Position numbers and translations under genes: made by a program. Below are positions 44,730 through 57,800 of a stretch of 64,000 nt of DNA, one piece after another (positions within the stretch are counted from its first letter, which is position 1; each line of letters opens with the position of its first letter). The notes under the pieces were generated by a model. It saw nothing but the letters and a program-made list of their open reading frames with translations, did no database searches and was not told the DNA's origin. Origin of the DNA: Prochilodus magdalenae (lineage: Eukaryota > Chordata > Actinopteri > Characiformes > Prochilodontidae); contig JAMWET010000936.1 of NCBI GenBank assembly GCA_024036415.1, positions 40,001 through 104,000 on the forward strand, given 5' to 3'.

Positions 44730-45654
44730 CATCCCATTTGCAATGCTGTACACTGGTTTGTCAGCCTTTGGCCTCCAAAAGAGTTGCATGGGCATGCCTG
44801 CACTAAATACTTAGAGAGCTTTATAGAGGAAGCTGAACAGAAGTGGGAAGGTTGTTCTCAGACATCTGGCATCAGTTAAACTGTGTAATAAATTCCAATA
44901 TTAGTGTGGTTCAAAATACAGTTTGATCAATGACCCAAAATAAAAGCTGCTGCTGGTATTTTAAAGGGGGGAGTAATGAGGCCATTTTACAGACCCTAAA
45001 AGCATCTGTTCCCGCTGAGCGATGCTATGCCGCTCCGTTTGGTACACTCGGTTCTGCAGGCCGAGCAGAAAACACGCTCGTTATTCATTCCTGCGTCACC
45101 TCGTCACTGAGTGAGTGTGGATGTTGAGCAGGAGCTCTCCACACAACACACAAACCCCACAACAGAGCAGAGGCAGCACCGGCCAAAGCACACGCCTGGA
45201 ATGCATGGAACAACTTAAATAGGAAACAAGAGGGAGAAAAGGAACAACAGCAGCTGCAAATTCAAGCACATCATCTACAAAAGGTTCCTGGCAGAACATG
45301 ACCCATAGTCATGACTCCGTCTCTGTCAGTATCATTTTACTACAGTAATTTAAGGCTGAGCTACAAAGCAAAGCTTTAAAACAACCTCCAGGAGGCACGC
45401 AGGCCCTCGCTTCTCTCAGTTGGTGAAAGTCCTAAATCAAGCATTTAGTGAAAGTCGGTTCCTCCCTTCAGCCCGGGACACTTCACCCACTGCCAGCACC
45501 CAGCACTTTATTATATTTCAGATGAAGTGCCTGAGCTGTCCACACCAGGTCCCCTTCATTAACACCACCCATGAGCTCCAGATGCCATATAGGGCACTTC
45601 GTAGTCATACAGTTACAGACAAAGAATGCCCTGCATTCTTTTACTCTGTTGACA

Positions 45655-47088
45655 CCCTGGGGTGGGTGGGTAGGTGCATGGGAAGGTAGGCAGGAAAGGG
45701 AGGTAGACAGGTAGGTAGCTAGGTATTAAGTAGGGACGTAGGAAGGGAGGTGGGAAGGTTGGGAGGTAGGAAGGGAGGTGGGAAGGTTGGGAGGTAGGAA
45801 GGGAGGTGGGAAGGTTGGGAGGTAGGAAGGGAGGTGGGAAGGTTGGAAGGTAGGAAAGGAGGTGGGAAAGTTGGGAGGAGAGGTGGGAAGGTTGGGAGGT
45901 AGGAAGGAAGGTGGGAAGGTTGGGAGGTAGGAAGGGAGGTGGGAAGGTTGGGAGGTAGGAAGAGAGGTGGGAAGGTTTGGAGGTATGCAGGTAGTCAGTC
46001 AGTTGGTAGGAAGGTAGACAGGTAGGTAAATAGATAGGTAGGCAGGTAAGTATGTAGGTAAGCAGGAAGGAAGATGGGTAGGTAGGTAAGTAGGGATAGG
46101 TAGTAGGTAAATAGAAGGGGGTGGGTAGAGTAGGGAGGGAGGTAGGCAGGTAAGTAGGATGCAGGTAGGCAGGGAGGTAGGTAGGGTAGATAGGCAGGGG
46201 AGGCAGGTAGGTAAGCAAGAAAAGAAGAAGGTAGATAGGGGAGGTAGGGGAAGGGAGGTAGGAAGGTCGGGTAGGCAAGTAAGTAGCTAAGCAGGAGGTA
46301 AGGTAAGTAGAAGATGGGTAAGAAGGTAGGTATGTAGGTCAGTAAGTAGGTAGCTAGGGGACAGGTAGGTAAATGGAAGGGAGGTAGGCAGGTAAGGTAG
46401 GGAGGGAGGTAGGCAGGTAAGCAGATAGGCAAGTAGGGAGGTAGGAAGGTTGGGAGGTAGGTAAGCAGGAAGGAAGATGGGTAAGAAGGTAGGTATGTAG
46501 GTCAGTAAATAGGTAGCTAGGGGACAGCTAGGTAAATAGAAGGGAGGTAGGTAGGTAGAGTAGGGAGGGAGGTAGGCAGGTAAGTAGGGATGCAGGTAGG
46601 CAGGGAGGTAGGTAGGAAAGTAGATAGGCAAGTAGGGAGGTAGGAAGGTTGGGAGGTAGGTAAGCAGGAAAGAAGATGGGTAAGAAGGTAGGTAGATAGG
46701 GGATAGGTAGGTGAATAGAAGGGAGGTAGGTAGGTAAGGTAGGGAGGGAGGTAGGCAAGTAAGTAGGGACGCAGGTAAGCAGGGAGGTAGGTAGGTAAGT
46801 AGATAGGCGAGTAGGGAGGTAGCTAAGCAGGAAAGAAGATGGTTAAGAAGATAGGTATGTAGGTCAGTAAGTAGGTAGCTAGGGGACAGGTAGGTAAATA
46901 GAAGGGAGGTAGGTAGGTAAGGTAGGGAGGGAGGTAGGTAGGTAAGTAGATAGGCAAGTAGGGAGGTAGGAAGGTTGGGAGGTAGGTAAGCAGGAAAGAA
47001 GATGGGTAGTAAGGTAGGTAGATAGGGGATAGGTAGGTGAATAGAAGGGAGGTAAGTAGGTAAGGTAGGGTGGGAGGTAGGCAGGTAT
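45655..47088. repeat. G-rich tetranucleotide array (GGTA/GGAA/GGCA)n, 1.4 kb
   Basis: The + strand is almost free of C and consists of ggta, gggaggtag, ggaagg and ggcag units with larger blocks repeated (for example gaggtgggaaggttgggagg at 45740-45970 and aagaagatgggtaagaaggt blocks at 46300-47010). Long - strand frames of LPTYLPPY type are artefacts. Confidence 0.95.
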
Positions 47089-47225
47089 TATGTGGGTGGT
47101 GCACCATTCTCAGCATTCCAGTGACACTGACGTAGTGGTGGTGTGTTAGTGGTGAGCGGACCAGACACAGCAGTGCTGCTGGAGTTTTTAAACACCTCAG
47201 TGACAGCGACCACCACAAACTGAAC
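47089..47225. mobile_element. Family C fragment, copy 5
   Basis: Inverted copy of the family C block (gtgggtggtgcaccattctc, gacacagcagtgctgctgga), directly adjoining the tetranucleotide array. Confidence 0.7.
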
Positions 47226-48630
47226 AGTAACAGATCGTCTTTGGCTAGATCTAAATCATCTGTATGATCATATGCAGGGTATGTTTATATACTGATATAT
47301 CACCCACCCTTAATGGAGCAATGTGTATTATTTTTAGATGAAAACATTCCAAAATGAAGTTCAATTACCAACAGAAGGTGAAGAAACAGCACTGCTGATA
47401 ATGTCCACCATCGCTCAAATCAAAAAAAAAAAAAAAAAAACATTCAGCAGCAAACGAAAGAAGTGATACAAACCCAAATAGAACCGAGTTAGAATAGAGT
47501 TAGAATAGAGTTAGCACTGGTGCTGCTTTCCACCACCGGAGATGCTCCTGACTCACAGCATTTCTACCAGACAGTTAAACACTGAAGAGGGCGGAGGAGG
47601 GACTGGAGGGATGTCACTGCTGATGTGCTGCCCTCTATTGTTTGAAATAAGAATTCAACACTGCGTCATCTTACAAATTGCACCTTTAAGCACCAGATGA
47701 CAATCCTTCTCCTTCTCCGTGCATAGTAAACAACCTCTACAGGCAATTAAAGTTTACTGAGCTCAGAAAAAAAGCTGAGGTCCTAACAGAGAACAGAAAG
47801 CACTTTTGCATCGCATTACAATTTTTCCGTTGTTTGTGTGTTTGATGGCTTCTGACTGAGGAGGACTGCTGAGCTGTGAGGGAACGAGGAACAGTGCTGA
47901 TGGGGAGCTCATCGTATTTAGCTGAGACCTTGCCAAATATTGAGCAACATGTTCCGGCTCGGCCCAGGCACATAAAAACCGTGTTAGCGAGTCGCGTCTG
48001 GACCTTCTCACTGCTAATTGGAACTGAAGTCGGTCGGCACTTAAACCATACAGAGCGCTACGGGGTAGGAAATTAACATGACTATAATTCCTGTAGCTCG
48101 GTGGAAACTCCGTTCAGGGTCTTCGAAGGCGTCCTCAGTTTGCTGCTTTTGGTCAACATGGGTCCACGGAAGGTGACGATGTACTGCGACACAGGACGTT
48201 CTGCAGAACATTTCTGGAAATGAATCAGCATATAACTTCTATTACAGCTGAACAGAGTAGAGGGAGAGCAGAGCACAAACCGAGATTGGGGACATTGGAC
48301 CATGTTTTATACAGTTTCAATGGACCTCAAATTTTGCTCCTGTTCTTGCATTCACGTCATCTGTGAATTTTTTATGTGACCTCTTTTGGGTGCATTCAAA
48401 CCCTGGTGCAAAAACTCCATTAGAGGTCAATCCCAATAAGCGTTAGAGAGATCATAAAAACTCCCTCAGACTAAGAGGAACAAACCTTGAGACGTACAAA
48501 GGTTTAAATGGAGAACCCATTCACATAAAAGCAATATGAACAGAGGAGTTAATGAGTAATATGAACTACTGAATATACATGAATACAGCCTGTGATTGGA
48601 CAGAAGTGTTTACACTCATCAGCAAAAAAT

Positions 48631-49191
48631 AGCTGCACCCAGAAGAAATCAATTGACACGAATGAATCTTGGTGGGTAGGTTTGACATTGTACGACATGC
48701 GTATGGTTCAGGTTTCAAGCTCGTCTGTGCATGTAACGTAAGCAAGGGGCCTCCATGGCCTCCATGAATCATCCTGCTAGGGTCACAACCACTGGCAGGC
48801 CGTTACAGACCGTTACGGCAACTGCCCTTAACTGCACATCAACGTCGCCACAGGCTGCAATGGTGTCGTGCCAGAGCGTCACCGATTTGTTGTCACTCCA
48901 CCTCCACCCCTACCACACCATCTGCAGAAACTGTGTGAGGATATTCAAGCTGCATGGGATGGATTATCACAGGACACCATTAGGAACCTCTGCAGCTCTA
49001 TGCCGAGGTGTCTGGCATGTTGCGTTAGAAAACATGGCCGCCTGACGCCATACTGAGAGACAGACTTCAATCTGTGTAGCTCTATAGATATTGATCATAT
49101 CAGTCTAAATTTATCAGCAGTTATTGATCCTGGTGACCTTCATCTTCCTTCCCAACAGCACCGCAATCCCTCACCTCCTTCTGGGTGCAGA
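48631..49191 (+). mobile_element. Tc1-like family A, copy 8
   Basis: Both ends are present (agctgcacccagaag and tccttctgggtgcag). The + strand keeps the C-terminal transposase block (LQKLCEDIQAAWDGLSQDTI) and has the same missing centre as copy 5. Confidence 0.8.
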
Positions 49192-49828
49192 GATTCTTTT
49201 GACGGTTAGTGTAGAACACCCAGTAATAACTACTGTTAGAGCCCTATCAGTGTAACGGTGAGATCTATAAAAATCTGCCACAATTACCAGAGAAAACCAG
49301 TGACTACTGGCAGGAGCGAAACAAGTGGGCTGAGACCACCTGAACAGGCCAGTCTCACATCGACATGTCTAAACAGACCGAAGACGGAACAAACCGTCAT
49401 CTCTGCAGAACTTCTCTGGTTCCTGGAAAAGGTGGCTGATGTAATTTTGGACGCATGGATGTGCTCCTCACCACTTCCAAAAGATCTGAACTTTTTAATT
49501 TCAGAACAGATTAGTCTGGAGTCTGTATAAATTTGACAGGTATAACGGGCCTAGGTTTCTCAGTTCTGTATAAACAGTGAAGACTCCAGGCTGTTACAGC
49601 GATTCCTCATATAAACAGTCACTCAGCTAGAACACAGAACAGCACAACTCAGACAAGTCGGTCGACATTGTTGTAGTTAACATACATCCTAAAACCTGCC
49701 TAATCTGTTGAGCCAATTTACTCATGTCTTTTGATATTTTACATAAACCAGAACTAAAACGCAACAAAGAGCAAGAGAACCAAGAGAAGCCTCCGCAAAT
49801 GCACCCTTCATCTCCCGGATGAGTTTCT

Positions 49829-49942
49829 GGATGTAGGCCACATCAATATTCAGACACTCTTGCATTAAATAACTGCACAGCTGGGCCAGATTTGGTGGAT
49901 GCCTTCCCTGGCACAGTTCTGAGAAGAATTTCCCGTAGACTA
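49829..49942 (-). mobile_element. Family B fragment, copy 5
   Basis: Matches the outer part of family B (tggatgtaggccacatcaat, tttggtggatgccttccctg) in reverse orientation and stops at the ggaattctcc region. Confidence 0.65.
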
Positions 49943-50334
49943 GGCTCTTTTATAACCTTCTGGTTGAGTCAGTGATGCACTCCTGATAAATGTTTTGGTA
50001 GGTCAGCCACTCCACTCATTAGCATATGGTATCACTAGCTGTTTTTGAGGCCTTCTAGAGGCTTCACATTGCCAGACAGGCTCTACTTAAGTGATGTCTA
50101 TATTCCACTGGTGTAATAATGTCTGGGTGTAACATCAAAGTTAAAAGTTTTTGCCTTATAACATTTCACCTACACGAGTGGCGAGGGACCAGGGTTTCTC
50201 AACCTGCGGGCCAGACAGCCAGTGGGTTCCAGAAACACTCTAGTGGTTCCCAGGCCCATTCTCAGGGGAAGGCAAGAGTTTAGAAGAGTTCTGTAACAAT
50301 ACTTTAAGTCATATAAGTGTAAGCGGGGGAGGGG

Positions 50335-50338
<4 letters not shown>

Positions 50339-50394
<56 letters not shown>
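50339..50394. repeat. (TA)n microsatellite
   Basis: 28 ta units. Confidence 0.96.
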
Positions 50395-50396
<2 letters not shown>

Positions 50397-51364
50397 CTTT
50401 TTTTATATTTACATTAGTGCAAGCAAAAATGTAGACCAATCATATTTAAACTACAAACATTAAATGCCCAAATAAATACATATCGCAGAAGTAACTCAGG
50501 GCACATGTCAATGGTTTGAGACAATGCAGCCATAAGCAATTGATTTGGGTAACTAGCTAATCAAAGACTCAGAAGATTCTTCAATGAAGAAAGAATACTG
50601 ACATGGTTCCTCTGAAATAGCAAAGAATTGGTCAAGTACAACCAGGACTACATCAAATAGTGTACTGGTGGGGCGCATCATTTGAGTAAATCAACACACA
50701 CACACCATATGCTATGCTAACCCAAAGGTATAACATACGGCGTGTGGCTTGATTCATTTAAACGATGCGCCAAAACCCTAATATCACAGCGTAGCGTGAC
50801 CCAAGTGTGCTAGCTACCTCCTAGCCAGACATTCTGCATGGAGTAAGAAAGCTTCTACGATTGCTGAGGAATCTGCACTGCTGGCTGCTATAGATATGTC
50901 CCACCGGACGAGTCACCTGATGTTTGCACCTGAGAAATAAATGACAAAAACAACTTTAGATAAAAAGCTGGGTTTTACCTTCTCTATGGGCTGTCATGCT
51001 TTTCAGTTAAGCAGGTGGGCTGCGAGGTTGAAGTTTTTGAGAACCCCTGATATAGACCAACTTTATAGAATCCAGCTCTATTAAACTAGGTTGTCATTTA
51101 CAGCACACCAGTCTATATGCAGACTTGTTTTTTTTTTTGAACAATGAATAACAATCTGCCACTTTTGTTTGTCATAACTATAAAATAAGCCAACTCAAAT
51201 GACTAACCTAATAATAAATGTGTCTCTGGCTAGGGGTTCTGAACCCTTCGTCAGTTTGATATTCCAAAGTAACCATCAGTGACTATTATAAAACATAAAA
51301 AGTGTTTGAGTGATTCTGGTGACAGAGTTTCAGGGCTAATTTCCGTTACAGAACCTACACAGCA

Positions 51365-51721
51365 CATCTGGTATGCATTTTATTGATTTTATTTTTTTTT
51401 CCTGTGTAGGCAAGGCAGCAGAAACAAATTCACCAACAGTTCATAAAAATGTCCAGGCCTTGGGATCCTGCGCCACATCTCACAGAGCTGTAAATCCAGA
51501 GCTTCATGGCCAGACTCCACAAGTCTTTAGCTCGCTAAAGGTAGACGGAGCTGAAGCAGGTGACCGCTTTCAGCCTTCTACCAGAACAAAGCCCTCACAC
51601 TTCTAGAACACCTCCTGAATCAAACATATTTTTGAACAGCTCGAGTTGGAACTGTAAAAGCATATAGATTTGTGGAGTTTGGCCGTGGAGCGCAGTAAAG
51701 AGTGGTCTGGGTGGGTGGGTG
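51365..51721 (-). other. eif2s2: eif2s2 3' UTR
   Basis: About 350 bases follow the stop and end near two AATAAA signals on the - strand (complements of TTTATT at 51388-51393 and 51379-51384). A + strand ORF at 51373-51606 lies inside this UTR and has no coding support. Confidence 0.75.
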
Positions 51722-51897
51722 TTAGTTGGCTTTGGCACGCAGCTGCGCTCTTTTGCCGGTGACGGCCTGGAAGCCTGTTTTGATGCTGGCAACGGAGCAG
51801 CGGGAATGACATGTCTCGCACTGCAGGAAGTACAGACGAGTGTCCTTCTGCAGGATGGTCTCGGGAGAACGACACGTGTGGCACGTCACATACTCCT
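51722..51897 (-). CDS. eif2s2: eif2s2 coding exon 9 (zinc finger and stop)
   Basis: This exon follows a long T-rich tract and acceptor ttccag. It encodes residues 274-331 with CHTC (279-282) and CETC (300-303), the C2-C2 zinc ribbon required for mRNA/40S contacts and start-codon fidelity, then [10 protein letters not shown] and TAA at 51722-51724. Confidence 0.97.
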
Positions 51898-54800
51898 CTG
51901 GAAAAGAAAAGAAAAAAAAAAAAAACGAAAACCCCAATGAGATCTTTCATTTGACAGCCGTGAAATATTTATCTTCCAATTTATTATTTTTCTTGGTCCA
52001 CTTGCATTAGCTATGAACTATAAAAGTATAACTGAATTTCAGCCCTCATAATTAAACCAGTCCATTTAACACAAAACTCACTTTTCTAGATACATGCTCT
52101 TTTAAGATTACTCCCATGAAATGGCTGAACAATCTCCAAACAACTGGCTGTCAACATATCAGGTAATGACACTTATGCAATGTCTTCTCTCAGTATTGCA
52201 TGTTTTTCTGTTTCAGTATCGGTGCCGACTTGTTTCTGGAGGTATTTGAGCTCGGAGGTCTTTATCAACCTGCAGACTCTTAGCTTTTAAGCATATATAC
52301 GCCAAGACGACAGCAGAGCTTCTAATTCATGTTAATGTATATCTACCGAAACATTTTAATTTTATTACATGCTTGATAACTTTTTTTTTGCATCGCCTTG
52401 CCACAAGCATGCTGGCCAGCGTTCAACCTCACTTGCAAGATAAACACCTCATAACCTCTACAGGCTTGTGTTGGCATTACAAGGCCATAGGTAACTTCAC
52501 AATCAATTTACATAATGCTATCTCACGACTTTTGGCATGCCAGTGTACAAGAACATACCCTACTTTGACTTAACTGTGGTAATGGTAAGGAAAATAAAGA
52601 GGGGAAAAATGAACTGCTAATGGAAGTAAAATAACACATTTGGTCATTTCTACAGGTTCGTCCTCAATGAAATTGTATGCCATCAAGTGCACAGGTGTTT
52701 CTACTTGATGTAAATATTAAAGCCTAAACAGAGATACAAGATTTGGCCTGGACAGTAAGGATATACTGACGATGTGGTCGAGGTTAACTTTAGAAGTTGC
52801 GATACATTTTCTTCACACGCTGAAAATTAAAAACAAGGCCGAAACTCAGCACTCACTTATGTATCTTCGTAAGACGTTTTCTATCTGTTTCTGCTGGAAC
52901 CTTCCTTTGATAACAAGCTGATTATTTCCATCTATGGAACCACTGAAAAGAGAAGATGTTCATGTTTTAATACTGAGAACAATTTTGTAATAAATATAAT
53001 CCTAAAAATTGTTGAGTCATGTTTCATTCTTAAAGCAGCTTTAAACTCACCTTGTACCCAACTCAGCCAGCAAGAATGCCAGGAGATGTTTGGGCTGTCG
53101 ATGTAACCTAACAAAAAGAGACTGTATTAATAAAAACAGCAGCTTGTGACCTATAAAGAGGTTCTTACATATACATTATTTTTACATACAGAATCTATAA
53201 ATAAAAATCTCTCTGCAATATGCTGTGGTGTTCACAGGTTTACTCACAATTTGCAGATGTCTGTAAAATTAACAAAGGAGGTCTTTTTAGTGCCGACTCT
53301 CACAACCTGCGGGGGCTTCATCACAAACTTCCTTTTTTCACCAGCAACCATGTCTGGATTCTTTTCCCGCATGATGTTAAATACTCTGCTTAAAAGCTGT
53401 GGAACAGAGAGGGTTTCAGAACATTACACTAAACACACACAAGAACAGACAGACAGACATTCAAGCACTCCAATATAGGCGTCACTTAAATATTCAATCA
53501 ACGGCTTATCAGGTGAAACACTCAACAACTCAAAAGAAGCAGGAGAAAGTCTAAAATGTTGCTAGATCAGTCATGCAAGATTATGTGGGTTTGCAAAACA
53601 GATGAAAGTAACATCCAGGGGAGAAAAAAAAAAAAGGGAGACTAGTAAAATTAAGTCACCAGTCACTATTTCACCATTATCAAAATTAAATATAAACACA
53701 CAGAAGACACACGTGGTTTCCCACAATGGCTCGCAACACCACCACAGTAAAGGTGTGTACCCATTGCACACCAGACCACTCTGCACGACATCTCAGCCTC
53801 TGCACTTCCGCAAATTTGGAAGCCTTACCTCGTCGTATGTGTAGTCTCTCTCTGAGCCAGCCCAAGCAGGACCCGTCTGTGTGCTGAACGTAATATCATC
53901 CAGGTTCTTACCGTCTTCATCCTCAAGACCTGTAGAGCAGTACCATTCCACATCAGTAACGACTCACACACGTATACATTTACGGCTTGTGTATTCTGAG
54001 AAGGTGCACGGTCCTCACTACCTACCATCATCTCTGCTTTGAACATCTGTATCATCCTGGAAATCCTTAATCTTTTTGGACTTTTTCTTTTTAGCAGGCA
54101 GCATTAAATCATCACTTTCTTGTGTCTCAGACGGCTCTGCTTCAATCTTCAGTTCCTTTAAAAGACAAGCAACAAAAGGGGTTGTAAAACAATGACAAAG
54201 ATAAGATAACCTTTTATTATCCTACATGGGGAAATCTGCATTTTTACAGCCGGAGAAAAGCATCAGGACAGATACAGAACAACAGACAGACTAAAGCTCA
54301 GGTTTACAGAATACAAAGTAAAATTACAGAAAATAAATCAATCTCCACTGTTAGGGTAAAAACACAATGAAAAATTTACATTCTAATTGCACAGATGCTA
54401 AAAGATATTGCACAGATATTAAAAAAAATAATAATAAAAGTTACATTTACCTGCTACACAGATAATCTTGGCAGTCGCCCAAATACTGACGCCCTCTCAG
54501 TTTAAAAGCATCTGAGTACTTTTGGGTGTAATAATACGCTCAGCTCTGGATTCCACTTGATTTGATGGCTATAATGTTGCACAGCTTTAATAACAACACT
54601 AGGCCTGGGAGGAAGGAGTTACGCAATGCTGCTAACTGTTTACAATTATTGATACACAGTTGAGGCACATTATTACTTTCTACCTCCTACAGCAGCAGCG
54701 CGTAGCACATGAGGGAAGTCACATTTACGAGGCATTCTCTGAGCACACTCATCCATGTGGAAGGCACTCTCAACTGATTTGGTTATGAATTTATCCTTGC

Positions 54801-57800
54801 AGATCATGTATACATATACATGCTGACCGTCTTCCCTGGGGCGGATCAGATCTTCCAGCAGGACAATGCCACACAGCTAGAAATGTCAGACATCGGTTGG
54901 AAGAGCATTACCAAGTGTTCCCAATACTATCCTGGTCCCCAAAATTCCCCAGACTTGAACCCAACTGAGCATCTGGGGCACCATTTTGATCATCGCATTT
55001 GTTTTATGAATACCCCAAGCCCCAATCTGCAGCTATGGGATACAGTGCAGTCAGCATGGCTCCAGATACCTGTGAGTCACTTCCAGCCTGTCTAGCTGTT
55101 GTCCGTGATGCACAGAGCAGTTACTCTGGATATTAGCAGGTGTTCATGATCATGTGACTCACCTGTGTATTTAAGTTTTTAATCAAAACATTGTAGTTCA
55201 GGATTTGTAACAAAGCACTGTACACATTACTACATCCCTTATTTACAGTGTATCTTCCCAACACATGACTTCAAAGGCATTCTGCTTAAAGAAAACAAAA
55301 CAATCTGGCAGGATTTCAGCTCAGCTAGAGGACAGAGTGCAACACTGAAATATTTTTTAAATCTTAGTCCCAAATACATGGACTCATAGCTGATACTTTT
55401 TTGTTTGTCTAAATGTTGGGCTCAGCTTAAAGAACAAAGGAGACTTAGTGAAATCATAGCTAAAGCAAGGTCTAGAGAGACACGGCTTTCACTATATGGG
55501 TATATGACAATTTACACTCATCACATGTACGTAACCAATACTAAAAAACATCACATTCTACTAATAGGGCACTATAGTTGCACTGTACTGTTATGAGGCG
55601 CAGTAGAGTCTGTCCTACAGAAAATAAGAATCAGAAGTTCCTTCTGGGTAAAGTCACACTTCTGTAAAAGCTGGACAGCCTGAATCATATTAGAGTTAAA
55701 TGAGATATTTAGACTGTTAGACTTTGCTCTGTGGATGAGAGAATGAGCATACATTTGGTGGGGGCAACAAAATTGGCCACCTACAAGTAAATTACTCTGT
55801 TCATTGTTAATTTAAAAAATAAATAAATAAAAAAAAAAGTATGTTGTTTGGTTTATGCAGTGGCTGTATAAATTATACTTGTGGCTGTTTTACCCTTATT
55901 ATGATTCAGTGTTTTGATTGCAACAGTGATCAACAGAATTGGGATCTAAAGTGGTAAACAATGCAGTTGCATTAGATGGCAAAATTAAAAGAACATTATT
56001 AAATGAGTCACTGTCAGTTCTGCATTGCCCTATCACAGTGCAGTGATATGTAATGTTTCAGCTCTATGCTACGGTGCCATGAACTGGTCGACCCAGATCC
56101 ATGACACACTTGGCTAGCTATTTGTTTTCCCGCCATACCAAAACATTTGTTATGAAATCAAAACAAGAAGTGCTTCAGGTGGTCCCATTTTTACCTGCTT
56201 ATGCCCACTGCATGTTGCTAGGCTGGAGCTAGAAAGTGGACCATCTGAAAGGAGACTTTGAGGACCAGACCTGAAACCACTGTCATAGGCTAAAACCAAA
56301 TCAAAATCGAAAAATGAGAACCACTGACCTTCATTCCCTCATCCAGCTCATTGTCGAAAATCTTTTCCTTCTTGGATTTCTTTTTCTTTTTCTTTTGGTT
56401 GAAGAAGTTCAGGTCATCCAGGTCATCTGATGGTTCTTAAACATATGAACAAACAAAATATTAGCAATCTGTCATTCCTGAAGGTCGCAGACAACGGCAA
56501 AATATACTCGGTCAAACATAACTGAGTTAAGAATAACAAGTGCAGCTTATGATTAGTGCTGACTGACATTTAAAATAATTATCATAATACTCTCTGTTAT
56601 ATAAGAGGGTAAGTGAACACAATATTGAAACCTGATGTTCCACATCAATTCCAGACCTGCACAAAGTGATGCATCATGCTGATCTGCCATTTCTGCTGCC
56701 TTTGGCTCATTTCTGGTGAATGGCCTGTCTGTGAAGTTTTCTGTGGTTTTACAAACTAATGGAATTAATCCCCATGTGCTCGTTTACACATGCACATAGA
56801 ACCTCTTTGGACTTCTCTGCGATTTAACTGTCTTGCGAAATACCTCAATTGGTCCATTTTCACATTTAGCTATTGTGCTTATCCCAACTGTAACCAACTG
56901 AGACGAAACTAATTTACATCCAGACTTTTTAGTCTGACACTGGGAAAAATGTTTTGGATGCTGTTTGTAGCTTAAAGGCATATTATTCTGGCAGAAGATT
57001 TACAGTTATTTAAAATGTTTTAGAGGGCAAAAAAAAAAACAAAAAAAAAAAAAACTCATTTGTAGTGTGTGTGTCTTACACTCCAACATTAATCTACATG
57101 TGCTAAGCTGGAAATCTGCAGAGTAAATAAATGCTCATGCTTTGTTAGCGATTTATCATTTTACTTTATAACTTTATCATTTGTTCATCAAACTGGACAA
57201 TATGAGATGATGTGTTTGAGTAGGTGTGGTGTTTAACCTGTAATAGTTACTCTGTAGCACTCAATCACACAGATGCAGTCAGTGAAGGTTTGTTGGACAG
57301 AGAGGTATAGGAAGTGAGTGGAAGTGAGATGGAACCCCAACACACTGACTTTCTAAAAAGCCACTTCAGCTCTGGGCAAAACCCCACAGCTCCACTCCCA
57401 TCCTCTGTCCTGCATCAACTGTTACCCATTTCAGGGCCGAAGATATAAAGCTTATAGAGGCTTTCCACAGAGGAGTGTGGTGCACACACAGCTACAAATC
57501 TGTATCCGCATTTTGTTGCCTACATTTAATTTGGGGCTAGTCGATTACCTAGCAAAGCACTGTGGCCCCGAGAGGACAGCTTTGCTCTGTCTACCAGGTC
57601 CGCACGGTTCTCTGTGCAGCAGGCTAGATGTTAGTGTAGTGCATGCACAGGTTAACCAGAACTTCACAGAGGTGGCCTAGCTTCAGGCACAAAGGGCATA
57701 CATATAAGGTGCATTGTAAGAAGATCTTTCTTTCTTTCTCTTTTTAATTTTTTTTTAAAGACAAACAAAATGTTTGCCAGGCTGTTTTAGGTTCATTCAT

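Larger units (their letters stand above)
40342..51364. other. Convergent intergenic region between raly and eif2s2
   Basis: 11 kb without a recognisable gene. It contains Tc1-like pieces, the second 54-bp array, a fold-back element, a G-rich tetranucleotide array and a (TA)n tract. Nothing recognised in 40342-40672, 42315-43460, 44730-45654, 47230-48630, 49192-49828, 49945-50338 and 50395-51364. Confidence 0.75.

Noticed and set aside
45613..47218. Long - strand ORFs rich in LPTYLPPYL
   Set aside because: Tetranucleotide array artefact; several overlapping frames look alike.
51373..51606. + strand ORF opening after tcctgtgtag
   Set aside because: Lies within the eif2s2 3' UTR on the opposite strand, with no partner exon.
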